From Parelaphostrongylus tenuis (taxonomy: Eukaryota > Nematoda > Chromadorea > Rhabditida > Metastrongylidae), in assembly GCA_019055375.1 (NCBI GenBank), contig JAHQIW010007138.1, forward strand, positions 124,001 to 188,000: a stretch of 64,000 bases of DNA. Direction: 5' to 3'. A program made the position numbers and the translations under genes. Below the pieces are notes generated by a model. It made no database searches. It saw only the letters and a program-made list of their open reading frames with translations, and had not been told where the DNA came from. Position 1 is the stretch's first letter, and the number at the start of each line of letters is the position of its first letter. Shown in pieces: positions 11,601-20,757 of this stretch.

Positions 11601-12950
11601 TTCACTTCAAAGAAAGTACTGCATCGAGCTAGGAATATTAAGCAACGCTTCGACGACATTGTTTTATCGAGTAGTGTGTATAGGAAATTCTTACGTTGTC
11701 ACTTTACATGGATTCTTTAGTGGGGGTCAGGTCACCCCATCAGGGGAGGTGTTCAGTATAATAGAGTAGCGGTGGGGCACTACATGGTACGGTGCTTTAC
11801 TCTTCTGTATTTTGTGCTAATGTGACAACTTCAAAGACCAACATTTCAAGAAGAACATTCGCTGAAGTCACTCAGCTCAAATTACATGATTCTGATGAGG
11901 GCGAAATTATCGCTTTATCAGTCTAACCAAGATTTATAGAAGACTTGTGTCTCTCACGGCTGGATATCAATTAACTTCTACATAAGTCGAATTTCGTTAT
12001 TTTCTTTTGTAGCAGAAACGTGGTTGTTGAAATTATGATTTACTCAGTGCAGATAACCAGTACAATACATTTTGGTATGGCTGACGTTTTATCTCTTTCG
12101 GTTTCAACGTGGAAATGGCTCCACCCCCTCTCCTCCCTGCGACCCTAACCTTAGGAGGCAATCATTGCCTGTCTCACTCCTCTTTGTTACTCGGCACCCA
12201 TCCATAGGGATGGAGGCTTTTGGTTGGATCCCCGACCACAACACTTCACTGTGGCTTTTTTCGGTGTATTCTTTTTGTTTTCACTGCAATATGCTCGATT
12301 TACTGACACAACGTATCTCATGTAGTAACACCGTAGCACAAGCGATCAACGTATATAATTTATTCAACAACATTTATTCATCAATCTGCAGTTCATGACA
12401 ATAAGTTTCAACAATCTGCAGCTTATGACAACATAATATATTTACATCTACGTTCTACATCTACAATCCACGTCCTGTATCAAAAAGTAGTGAAATGTTA
12501 TATGACTGAGCGTTTTTTTTTTGTAATTATTACGTTACAAAAGTAGCTACGTTATAGAAGGATCTTCGATACTAACTGACATCAAAAAAGATAACATCGA
12601 AAACACTACAGTGAAATGTCGTGGTAGGGAATCGATCCAGCAACCTTATTCCCGATGGATGGGTACCGAGTGGCAGAGAGCAGTGATACAGACAGTGATT
12701 GCCATGCTGAAGTTAGGGTTGCAGAGGGGCTGGAGCCGTTTCCATGCTGGGGTTGGGAGCACTTGTCAGTCATATGAGCCCAGATTGGGGTTCTCGGAAG
12801 TTAAACGGTTGAATTGCATGGTAAATAGCTTACATTACGTACCGTTTCTTTGTCTTTCTATGCTCCATCAGATGTTATATAGACTAGCAACAAAGAGTTC
12901 GCGTGGATAAGAACCGTCCGTGGGAAAGAGGAGTGCATGATCTAAACAAA
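11600..12950. other. Gene-less spacer
   Basis: Only short interrupted frames occur. A moderately G+C-richer patch lies at about 12660-12800. I cannot assign any function to this interval. Confidence 0.4.
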
Positions 12951-13765
12951 AAAAATCAATCTAAGAAATTGCGCGAAATCATATTTGATAATGGCATTTA
13001 TCTCTGCGGCTTATTTGAGGGGTTTTGGCATCAACCCAAACTGCCTCGAGTGTTTTTCGAGCAAACATATATTGTGAACGTGGGAGAATGCTAACTTTCA
13101 CTCCAAAACATCCTCTCTGTGTGTTCGTATCGTATTCGCGCCTGGCAAATTTTTGAATTACTAATACGTAATCCAGCTCACTGTTCTTCTTTACGGACAT
13201 AAACCGGTCTTTCCATTTCGCCAATATATTCGTCGTCGCACGCTTTGCAAGGGATCACTGTGATAGCACATGGTGTGATGTAGGTTTAGTGGAGAAAGTC
13301 CCTGGATTAGTTGTGCTTAAAAGTCATTCGGCTTTGGATCCATTCCAAAAGTTCCGCTATGAATCGCAAAGATGAGTGCCTCCTAATCACCCATGATTTC
13401 GCGCCATATCTTAGATCGATATCTACGGATTTGAGTCAGGCACACACCTCGTCCCATAAAACACAGTGCGGCTGGTCTCATATTTAGTGGACACCATAGC
13501 AACAAAACGGTGAGTCAAATCTAACTGATTATTTAAAGATTTAAAATTATCTGAAAATATTTATCTTCTCTTTCTCCTTTTCTTTTTCCTTCGTTCTCTC
13601 TTTTCCTTCTTTTCTGCTTAGGTTACGGAAGTGTTTGACTAAGTTGGGGTAGGTCAGTCAGACTTTTTCAGGTCAGGCTTTGAGGAAGGCTAGACTGCCG
13701 AAACGTTAGCCACAAATACGATCTCTATTGCACTACTTTGTACAAAATAAACTTGTATTAAAAAA
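12950..13765. mobile_element. Old PLE relic, head-to-head pair
   Basis: The minus strand (about 13260 down to 12960) encodes decayed GIY-YIG nuclease sequence, with ACDDEYIGE and later LEAVWVDAKTPQISRR, separated by a frameshift. From about 13320 the plus strand encodes the matching C-terminal end (MNRKDECLLITHDFAPYL) and continues into the PLE 3' region: an intron-like GT..AG segment (13510-13676) and a hammerhead-like motif (GGCTTTGAGGA, GCCGAAACGTTAGCC). Two opposing 5'-truncated copies are the simplest reading. It is clearly older than the 14-18.8 kb insertion. Confidence 0.65.
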
Positions 13766-13904
13766 CCTTATGTGTGTTGAAGCAAAGAAAATCACGGCTT
13801 ATTTCATTCAATGCCGAAGTTAATAAATAGTCGATCTTGGTTAATTTCAATTCAGTCACTTTAGCGGTGGTTAGATTTCATAGATATACCAAGTGACGTA
13901 GAGC

Positions 13905-13995
13905 GATGTGCAAAACTTTCGCGTCAGGCGGGACTAAAACTCGCGCCTCACACTTTCCTGGAGAGCGTGCTTTGATCCTACTGTAGGCCATTTTG
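13905..13995 (-). other. tRNA-like relic, family 2
   Basis: On the plus strand TTTCGCGTCAGGCGGGA and GGAGAGCGTGCTTTGATCC mark the T-arm and anticodon sides of a decayed family 2 unit, related to 29153-29226. It adjoins the left target duplication of the PLE dimer. Confidence 0.45.
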
Positions 13996-14013
13996 CAAAC
14001 TACTCTTTTTATC

Positions 14014-14025
14014 ACTCATAAGTGC
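14014..14025 (+). repeat. Left target-site duplication of PLE dimer
   Basis: ACTCATAAGTGC, repeated exactly at 18805-18816. Together the two copies bound the whole inverted PLE pair, indicating that the pair entered as one unit. Confidence 0.75.
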
Positions 14026-14123
14026 CCAAGACCGACTGTCTATTAACCTCGGCATGCTTCAGTATGATTCTTGATTTTCTTCTTTGAGCAGAACACGAGG
14101 TGTTACATTAAACTTTATTCGAT

Positions 14124-14158
14124 AGCTGACGTTTCGGCAGTTCGCCTTCTTCAGAGCC
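14124..14158 (-). ncRNA. Hammerhead-like motif, left PLE copy
   Basis: Mirror of 18717-18751, base for base over the core: CTGAAGA, stem II GGC/GCC, GAAA and CGTC. Confidence 0.55.
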
Positions 14159-14277
14159 TGGAAAGGTCAAAATGTTTGCAATACAATCAGTCAAACACCT
14201 CCATTACTTCTTTAGAGAAAATCACCAGACCTAGATTTCAATCGCATCAAGCAAAAATCAACACTTAACATACTCAC
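14158..14277 (-). other. Intron-like segment in left PLE 3' region
   Basis: On the minus strand, GCG|GTGAGTATG to CTTTCCAG|GC, 120 bases, equal to the segment in the right copy. It lies between the ORF stop and the ribozyme-like motif. Confidence 0.5.
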
Positions 14278-14361
14278 CGCTTTTTATATGTGTTCCACTG
14301 GATGATCCAAGTGGAGATCACCGGCAAGAGAGACACATAGGCTCGTAATGCACCCTACCCA

Positions 14362-16338
14362 TCAAAACAACAGTATTATATACTGGCTCATATCACGAGT
14401 GTTTACAAGGCATTCCTCCCTGCGGTTTATGGTTGGATAGGTCGTATTAATCCAAAATGCTTCCAAGATCTTTCGCGCTGATGTTTTTTGCTCCTGCGCA
14501 AGGATGGTGACCTCGATTTCAAAATCAACTCCGTCGTGCTTCTGTGCTCTATGCGTCCCTAGCGGGGTGTTTTGTCTATTAAGACGCTTGTCAGCTAGGT
14601 GTTCTTCTATGCGTGCACAGAGCGGCCTACCCGTTTCGCCAACATATTTATCACTACACGCTTTGCAAGAGATTAGGTAGACTGTACCTACGCTCATGCA
14701 ATCACCGTCTCTGCCGTTAGGACATATTTTACAATCTTTCATCATACAGAGACGGTCATATAAGCGGTTGCGAACTAGTTGGCGTTTTAGAGTATTCGGT
14801 GGTATTTCAATAATGGCCACCGATTGCTCTAAGCCCGCTCTTTTCAAACATCGTTTTATAGCTGTACTAACCTCATTTGAATAGAACGGGATGATAAACG
14901 GGACTTTCCTTTCAACTAAGTTTTCGTTCGGAGGCGCATTATTTCCTCTAAACCTAAGCCGAGGGGCTACGAATTCGTATCCATTAGAAGTGGCTATTTC
15001 CCGCGCCAGTTTTCACGGATTCTACTCTCTGCTCCTCCCCAGTACATACGCTGGCTGCTGTTCGAAACATGTTCTTTACTAGCGCCTTTTTCGTATGTGA
15101 GGGATGAGACGAGAGATAGTGAACCAAGATATTCTTACTACTTGGCTTTCGGTACCACTTCGTTATGTAGCCGCTCTCAGTTAAGCTTATTTGCACGTTC
15201 AAGAATGGAAGCCAATCGTCTTTTGGTATCTCACGGGTGAATCTTATATACTCTGACTGTTCATTCAGCAATCTAAAACAATCATCCAGCTCCTCTTGAG
15301 TGGAACAGATAATCAAACAATCATCTATATACCTACAGTAGAGTAATGGCCGGAGATCCATCACTGGTGCTTCCACTTTAGACATAAAGGCAATGGCCAG
15401 GCTAGGTGCCAGTCGCTGTCCCATTGCCAGCCCTCTGGTTTTGAGCATAATAATTCCCGGACCATCTGAAGATTGAGCAGTTCAAGCACTCTTTTAGTAG
15501 GATCATGAACTGCTCAATCGTCAAGCCATACATGTTTACAGCTCCCTGGTGTTGTATAAGAAGCTCATGTGTGGCTTGCAATGCGGAGTCATTCGACACG
15601 TTGGTATATAAAGCAGTAACGTCGAATGACTCCATTACGTACGCGCTGTTCGGGTTCGCGTTACGTAGACGATCCAGGAACATCTGAGTGTTTGTCAGAT
15701 GGACTGGAATGTGTCCTAGCAACTGGGATGTTATTAAAGTCAAGAACCATGCTATCCTATCCGTCGGTCCGCCTACACAACTGATGATAGGTCTAACTTT
15801 GAATATAGATGGATCGTTAGACATCAGATCATCAGTGGATACTAACTTATGTGTTTTTATAAGCAAGTATAAGACAGGACATGTTGGTGACTGGATTTTT
15901 AATTGAGAAATGATAGATGGTCTTAAGCCTGCCGCTTTTGCCGTACGGACCCACTCACTGTTTAATTTGCGGTTTTGCCTTTTGAATTCCTTTACAGAAG
16001 ATGATCGGTAAAGCGAGGCATCCTCGAGATGCTTGCTCGTTATTGCGATATCTAACTGTCGAGGAATCACAACAAATTCTCCACCCTTATCACTAACTGA
16101 TAGCCTTATCCTACCTTCGCTTATCAACTCTCGAACCTCTTTCATGCCACGTTTTTGTAGTTCGGTGAGGTTCGATTGATATCTTCTCCTGCTATAGTGA
16201 GTGAGGGTTCTAAAAGTTTCGTCCGCAAATTTTCGGAATTTTCTATCTACCTCCTCGTTGGGGTCTTGTTGTCTATAGAACGGCTGAGGAAATGGTGGTA
16301 TTAGTGCCTCTACTTGCTGTTCATTCCTATTAGTCTCT
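14362..16338 (-). pseudogene. PLE reverse transcriptase/GIY-YIG, left copy, frameshifted
   Basis: The same protein as 16732-18513 but broken at two points. An extra A in the run at about 15441 shifts the frame just after the NYYAQ residues, before the GLAMGQRLAPSLA motif. An extra T at about 15010 shifts it again after EEQRVESVK. The three pieces read as 15402-16145 (N-terminal RT), 14984-15448 (YIDD part) and 14362-14847 (linker and GIY-YIG). Otherwise it is nearly identical to the right copy. Both breaks are +1 changes in short homopolymers, so either recent mutation or assembly error is possible. Confidence 0.85.
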
Positions 16339-16538
16339 AGAGTTGATAAGCGAAGGTAGGATAAGGCTATCAGTTAGTGATAAGGGTGGAGAATTTGTTG
16401 TGATTCCTCGACATTAGATATCGCAATAACGAGCAAGGAGAGTTGATAAGCGAAGGTAGGATAAGGCTATCAGTTAGTGATAAGGGTGGAGAATTTGTTG
16501 TGATTCCTCGACAGTTAGATATCGCAATAACGAGCAAG
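16339..16538 (+). repeat. Two tandem 100-bp copies of a PLE ORF fragment at the dimer centre
   Basis: Bases 16339-16438 and 16439-16538 both copy 16746-16845 in the plus direction (AGAGTTGATAAGCG to AACGAGCAAG). They differ by single-base indels, and stop codons occur in the PLE frame. This is filler at the junction of the two inverted copies and looks like repeated template jumping during reverse transcription. Confidence 0.85.
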
Positions 16539-16731
16539 AGAGACTAATAGGAATGAACAGCAAGTAGAGGCACTAATACCACCATTTCCTCAGCCGTTCT
16601 ATAGACAACAAGACCCCAACGAGGAGGTAGATAGAAAATTCCGAAAATTTGCGGACGAAACTTTTAGAACCCTCACTCACTATAGCAGGAGAAGATATCA
16701 ATCGAACCTCACCGAACTACAAAAACGTGGC

Positions 16732-18513
16732 ATGAAAGAGGTTCGAGAGTTGATAAGCGAAGGTAGGATAAGGCTATCAGTTAGTGATAAGGGTGGAGAA
16801 TTTGTTGTGATTCCTCGACAGTTAGATATCGCAATAACGAGCAAGCATCTCGAGGATGCCTCGCTTTACCGATCATCTTCTGTAAAGGAATTCAAAAGGC
16901 AAAACCGCAAATTAAACAGTGAGTGGGTCCGTACGGCAAAAGCGGCAGGCTTAAGACCATCTATCATTTCTCAATTAAAAATCCAGTCACCAACATGTCC
17001 TGTCTTATACTTGCTTATAAAAACACATAAGTTAGTATCCACTGATGATCTGATGTCTAACGATCCATCTATATTCAAAGTTAGACCTATCATCAGTTGT
17101 GTAGGCGGACCGACGGATAGGATAGCATGGTTCTTGACTTTAATAACATCCCAGTTGCTAGGACACATTCCAGTCCATCTGACAAACACTCAGATGTTCC
17201 TGGATCGTCTACGTAACGCGAACCCGAACAGCGCGTACGTAATGGAGTCATTCGACGTTACTGCTTTATATACCAACGTGTCGAATGACTCCGCATTGCA
17301 AGCCACACATGAGCTTCTTATACAACACCAGGGAGCTGTAAACATGTATGGCTTGACGATTGAGCAGTTCATGATCCTACTAAAAGAGTGCTTGAACTGC
17401 TCAATCTTCAGATGGTCCGGGAATTATTATGCTCAAACCAGAGGGCTGGCAATGGGACAGCGACTGGCACCTAGCCTGGCCATTGCCTTTATGTCTAAAG
17501 TGGAAGCACCAGTGATGGATCTCCGGCCATTACTCTACTGTAGGTATATAGATGATTGTTTGATTATCTGTTCCACTCAAGAGGAGCTGGATGATTGTTT
17601 TAGATTGCTGAATGAACAGTCAGAGTATATAAGATTCACCCGTGAGATACCAAAAGACGATTGGCTTCCATTCTTGAACGTGCAAATAAGCTTAACTGAG
17701 AGCGGCTACATAACGAAGTGGTACCGAAAGCCAAGTAGTAAGAATATCTTGGTTCACTATCTCTCGTCTCATCCCTCACATACGAAAAAGGCGCTAGTAA
17801 AGAACATGTTTCGAACAGCAGCCAGCGTATGTACTGGGGAGGAGCAGAGAGTAGAATCCGTGAAACTGGCGCGGGAAATAGCCACTTCTAATGGATACGA
17901 ATTCGTAGCCCCTCGGCTTAGGTTTAGAGGAAATAATGCGCCTCCGAACGAAAACTTAGTTGAAAGGAAAGTCCCGTTTATCATCCCGTTCTATTCAAAT
18001 GAGGTTAGTACAGCTATAAAACGATGTTTGAAAAGAGCGGGCTTAGAGCAATCGGTGGCCATTATTGAAATACCACCGAATACTCTAAAACGCCAACTAG
18101 TTCGCAACCGCTTATATGACCGTCTCTGTATGATGAAAGATTGTAAAATATGTCCTAACGGCAGAGACGGTGATTGCATGAGCGTAGGTACAGTCTACCT
18201 AATCTCTTGCAAAGCGTGTAGTGATAAATATGTTGGCGAAACGGGTAGGCCGCTCTGTGCACGCATAGAAGAACACCTAGCTGACAAGCGTCTTAATAGA
18301 CAAAACACCCCGCTAGGGACGCATAGAGCACAGAAGCACGACGGAGTTGATTTTGAAATCGAGGTCACCATCCTTGCGCAGGAGCAAAAAACATCAGCGC
18401 GAAAGATCTTGGAAGCATTTTGGATTAATACGACCTATCCAACCATAAACCGCAGGGAGGAATGCCTTGTAAACACTCGTGATATGAGCCAGTATATAAG
18501 ACTGTTGTTTTGA
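16732..18513 (+). CDS. PLE reverse transcriptase with C-terminal GIY-YIG endonuclease
   Basis: 593 codons from the first ATG. The same frame is open upstream to about 16540, where the copy is truncated, so the natural N-terminus is missing. RT motifs in order: KVRPIIS (116-122), FDVTALYTNV (174-183), GLAMGQRLAPSLA (238-250), the catalytic YIDD (272-275) and WLPFLNVQISL (311-321). A Cys cluster (C466, C471, C474, C482) precedes the nuclease. GIY-YIG signature: TVYLISC (487-493) and KYVGETGRPLCARIEEHL (499-516), with a closing ILEAFWINTTYPTINRREECL-like end. The order RT then GIY-YIG is the Penelope-like arrangement: target-primed synthesis using a nick made by the nuclease. The region just upstream shows no obvious promoter. 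It is free of stops, so either young or still constrained. An AATAAA lies at 18755. Whether the truncated protein is active is unknown. Confidence 0.92.
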   Translation: MKEVRELISEGRIRLSVSDKGGEFVVIPRQLDIAITSKHLEDASLYRSSSVKEFKRQNRKLNSEWVRTAKAAGLRPSIISQLKIQSPTCPVLYLLIKTHKLVSTDDLMSNDPSIFKVRPIISCVGGPTDRIAWFLTLITSQLLGHIPVHLTNTQMFLDRLRNANPNSAYVMESFDVTALYTNVSNDSALQATHELLIQHQGAVNMYGLTIEQFMILLKECLNCSIFRWSGNYYAQTRGLAMGQRLAPSLAIAFMSKVEAPVMDLRPLLYCRYIDDCLIICSTQEELDDCFRLLNEQSEYIRFTREIPKDDWLPFLNVQISLTESGYITKWYRKPSSKNILVHYLSSHPSHTKKALVKNMFRTAASVCTGEEQRVESVKLAREIATSNGYEFVAPRLRFRGNNAPPNENLVERKVPFIIPFYSNEVSTAIKRCLKRAGLEQSVAIIEIPPNTLKRQLVRNRLYDRLCMMKDCKICPNGRDGDCMSVGTVYLISCKACSDKYVGETGRPLCARIEEHLADKRLNRQNTPLGTHRAQKHDGVDFEIEVTILAQEQKTSARKILEAFWINTTYPTINRREECLVNTRDMSQYIRLLF

Positions 18514-18597
18514 TGGGTAGGGTGCATTACGAGCCTATGTGTCTCTCTTGCCGGTGATCTCCACTTGGATCATCCAGTGGAACACATATAAAAAGCG

Positions 18598-18717
18598 GTG
18601 AGTATGTTAAGTGTTGATTTTTGCTTGATGCGATTGAAATCTAGGTCTGGTGATTTTCTCTAAAGAAGTAATGGAGGTGTTTGACTGATTGTATTGCAAA
18701 CATTTTGACCTTTCCAG
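18598..18717 (+). other. Intron-like segment in PLE 3' region
   Basis: GCG|GTGAGTATG (donor) to CTTTCCAG|GC (acceptor), 120 bases, between the ORF stop and the ribozyme-like motif. Equivalents with conserved ends are at 13510-13676, 38023-38146 and 63637-63760. PLEs are known to retain introns; splicing here is inference. Confidence 0.5.
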
Positions 18718-18751
18718 GCTCTGAAGAAGGCGAACTGCCGAAACGTCAGCT
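18717..18751 (+). ncRNA. Hammerhead-like motif at PLE 3' end
   Basis: Type I layout: stem I GGCT (18717-18720) with AGCT (18748-18751); core CTGAAGA (18721-18727); one extra A; stem II GGC/GCC around GAACT; GAAA (18740-18743); a minimal stem III ACGT without loop; and C as the scissile base (GUC). Minimal hammerheads in PLEs are established in the literature. The extra A between core and stem II departs from the canonical form, so activity as a monomer is doubtful. Confidence 0.6.
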
Positions 18752-18804
18752 ATCGAATAAAGTTTAATGTAACACCTCGTGTTCTGCTCAAAAAGAAAAT
18801 CAAG

Positions 18805-18816
18805 ACTCATAAGTGC
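18805..18816 (+). repeat. Right target-site duplication of PLE dimer
   Basis: ACTCATAAGTGC, identical to 14014-14025. Confidence 0.75.
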
Positions 18817-18817
18817 A

Positions 18818-18960
18818 ATACACGTGTTTCAACCTTGCAGCCTCGTCGGTTGCAGGGTACCTTTCGTCCAAACCAATAAGTTTTGAGGAAGAATTCCCTT
18901 GCATGTGTACTGCCCTGTTATAAGTGCCTATAAAAGGCCTCTTGAAAGGCTCAAAAAGAG
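18818..18960 (+). repeat. Family Y single arm
   Basis: CACGTGTTTCAACCTTGCAG, CCTCGTCGGTTGCA and TACCTTTCGTCC follow the family Y order seen at 1080 and 50310. No coding content. Confidence 0.4.
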
Positions 18961-19062
18961 ATTGTAAGATTATGTTGTTTTAAGCGTGCTCCGGAAAAAC
19001 AGTTAAATATGGAGCCATTACCAATTTTTCTGTTCCAAAAGAGGAACGCGTCTTTCTAAGGC

Positions 19063-19375
19063 TCATAGTTTCTTGCAGTCCCTCAAATGGAGCCACCGAT
19101 CTGAGTAATCGTCAATGACAACGGTGACGGGAATTTGAACATTAGTAATGCCGAGTATGAGTGGAGCATGTACGGGTACGACAAAAAACAAAAGTAAATC
19201 CTGCTTTTCACACAGCCTTGACAATTGGAGGAACTCTGTCGGTTTGCATTGCATTCTTTTTCGTACAGTTTCGTTATGTGAAGAATAAATCTTGAGTAGA
19301 CCACAAATATTATTATGGCGAGCTGGTTGAGACAGATGTGGCAAACTGTGTTCAACAGAGAAATTCAAATGTTGA
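19063..19375 (-). pseudogene. Possible retrotransposon integrase fragment
   Basis: One minus frame contains an H..C-rich stretch (CHICLNQLA, LCEKQ) and another ends VTVVIDDYSDRWLHLRD, reminiscent of the zinc-binding and core regions of LTR-retrotransposon integrases (HHCC, then a VVIDRFSKW-like patch). The two need a frame change between them. The similarity is by eye only and may be chance. Confidence 0.25.
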
Positions 19376-20509
19376 CGTCAGGTACGTTTGGATTTCACTT
19401 CATCTCAGCATCTTCACTTGTCGGCGGAAACTAAATGAGCCATGGTGTATCTGAACCACACTCTTTGTTTGACCGACATTCATTGTAGCATCATAGCATA
19501 AATAAACAAGCATATGGTAAGGGTGTAGATGAGTTAGAGTGATACAATATCCTCAACGAAGTGTTCAATCTGGTTTGCACTTTTTTGAAGAAGTAACTAA
19601 GAAATTTGCAAATAGCAGATCGCAAAAAAAACTTCTCATTGCTTATACTTCCCGAGACTTACGTGTTTCTAGAAAAAGTCAGACTTGCAGTTCAATTATA
19701 GATAACAGTCGATGTAATTTAAAAACAGTGCTCAAATACCATGCCAAGCCGTTAATGCTTTTAGAAACGTCGGTCTAAGAGTAAAGTCGCACTACCGCTA
19801 TACACATCACATGAAATTCACAGCTTTGTTATCATAATTCTCAATGCCCAAATCGCATAAGGAAATGTTGCTGCTTGTGTTCGCTCCAGGTATAAGTCAG
19901 GTGCTGGCTCAACTCCCGCCTAGGTTTTGTATATCACTCAAAATCGTATGCAACTGTAACATTATAACACTACTAAAACGGCGGTGAAATAATAAAAAAT
20001 CAGCGGGATTCCTAAATATAATCAATGCTGACGTCGCCTAATCACTTGAAGTGGGCTTTTTTTCATTAACAAAGATGATCGGTGTTGATGGTCGCTCAGC
20101 GGTGAATTATGCATTCATCACAGTGACTGTAGGATATAAAACTCCTCCCTGCAATAGCTCGAGGTGGACAATCGACCTATCAAGTTAGTGTTATTATCCG
20201 CCCAACTTGATTTAGATGTAGTGATTGAACGAGGATTGAACTAATGATCATGTGTGTTGCGGAGGTGACCTCTAGCAACTGCGCTAAAGGCCTATAATTC
20301 ATCTAAACATCTCCAAATAATTAGAATTCGTCTTACATCGATACCTAATTTTTGTATTTTTGGTTAACGACATCTCTCTAGCTCTAAAGATTTCTGAGCA
20401 CCCTTGCTTGCGTACGCAATGGAATCAACTTGTATTGTCGTCAATGCATCTTTATAGGAAGAACAAAAGATATTGATGCCGTTCATTTCGGATCGTGCTC
20501 AGATTTTCC

Positions 20510-20757
20510 TCACTCTACTTTAATCTGATAAGGATATTACATGTTTTGAGCCGATTCCTTTAGAGGATCATTTCACCTCAAGGGATCGACGGAACCGAGG
20601 GAGGGTGTTACTGATGAGTCCCAATAGGACGAAATAGGCGCCTACATAGCACTAGACGTATCGGCTCAAAACACGTAATATCCTTATCAGATTAAATCAT
20701 TTTGAGCGAGTCTGTAAAAAAGCGGTCGATAGCAGAGGTATAGTTCACTCTACTTTA
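20510..20757 (+). mobile_element. 222-bp hammerhead-bearing insertion with 13-nt target duplication
   Basis: TCACTCTACTTTA occurs at 20510-20522 and again at 20745-20757. The A1 equivalent (about 8020-8045) has the site once and uninterrupted, so 20523-20744 is an insertion. Arms 20519-20555 and 20660-20696 are inverted repeats matching at 36 of 37 positions. They enclose a hammerhead fold (20604-20653) and are followed by a 48-base tail with a short A run (TGTAAAAAAGC). No coding capacity. The variable-length target duplication and the tail suggest RNA-mediated insertion in preference to a DNA transposon. Confidence 0.75.
20604..20653 (+). ncRNA. Hammerhead ribozyme fold, type I, near-canonical
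   Basis: Stem I GGTGTTA (20604-20610) with TAGCACT (20647-20653), 7 pairs including wobbles; core CTGATGA (20611-20617); stem II GTCC/GGAC around CAATA (20618-20630); GAAA (20631-20634); stem III TAGG/CCTA around CG (20635-20644). The base preceding the scissile A is C (20645) where the consensus has U, so this copy is predicted weak or inactive by that one change. Stem II is reminiscent of the Schistosoma Sm-alpha hammerhead. Confidence 0.75.

Larger units (their letters stand above)
14026..18804. mobile_element. Penelope-like element, head-to-head inverted dimer
   Basis: Two nearly identical PLE copies lie in opposite orientation, 5' sides inward: left arm about 14068-16338 (minus) and right arm 16539-18804 (plus). 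They are separated by a 200-bp spacer made of two tandem 100-bp ORF pieces. Both copies carry the RT/GIY-YIG frame, an intron-like segment, a hammerhead-like motif and an A/T-rich 3' tail. The left end has about 42 extra bases (GACCGACTGTC, CCTCGGCATGC) beyond the palindrome; the same kind of end is seen at 35785. Flanking 12-nt direct repeats are exact. Both copies lack the N-terminal part usual for PLEs, so both are 5'-truncated. Confidence 0.9.

Noticed and set aside
11889..11906. Hammerhead core CTGATGA followed by GAAA
   Set aside because: Only GGGC separates the two, so no stem II can form; flanks do not pair as stem I.
16971..17372. Minus-strand open frames inside the PLE gene
   Set aside because: They are antisense shadows of the RT frame and appear identically in the mirrored copy.
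14362..18513. Group II intron or bacterial retron reverse transcriptase
   Set aside because: The motif order with a C-terminal GIY-YIG and the 3' hammerhead-like motif is that of Penelope-like elements, and the context is nematode.
14026..18804. The PLE palindrome as a purely artefactual inverted chimera
   Set aside because: The exact 12-nt flanking repeats, the asymmetric left end and a second diverged example at 35.8-38.3 kb with the same features argue for a biological origin, though long reads should confirm.
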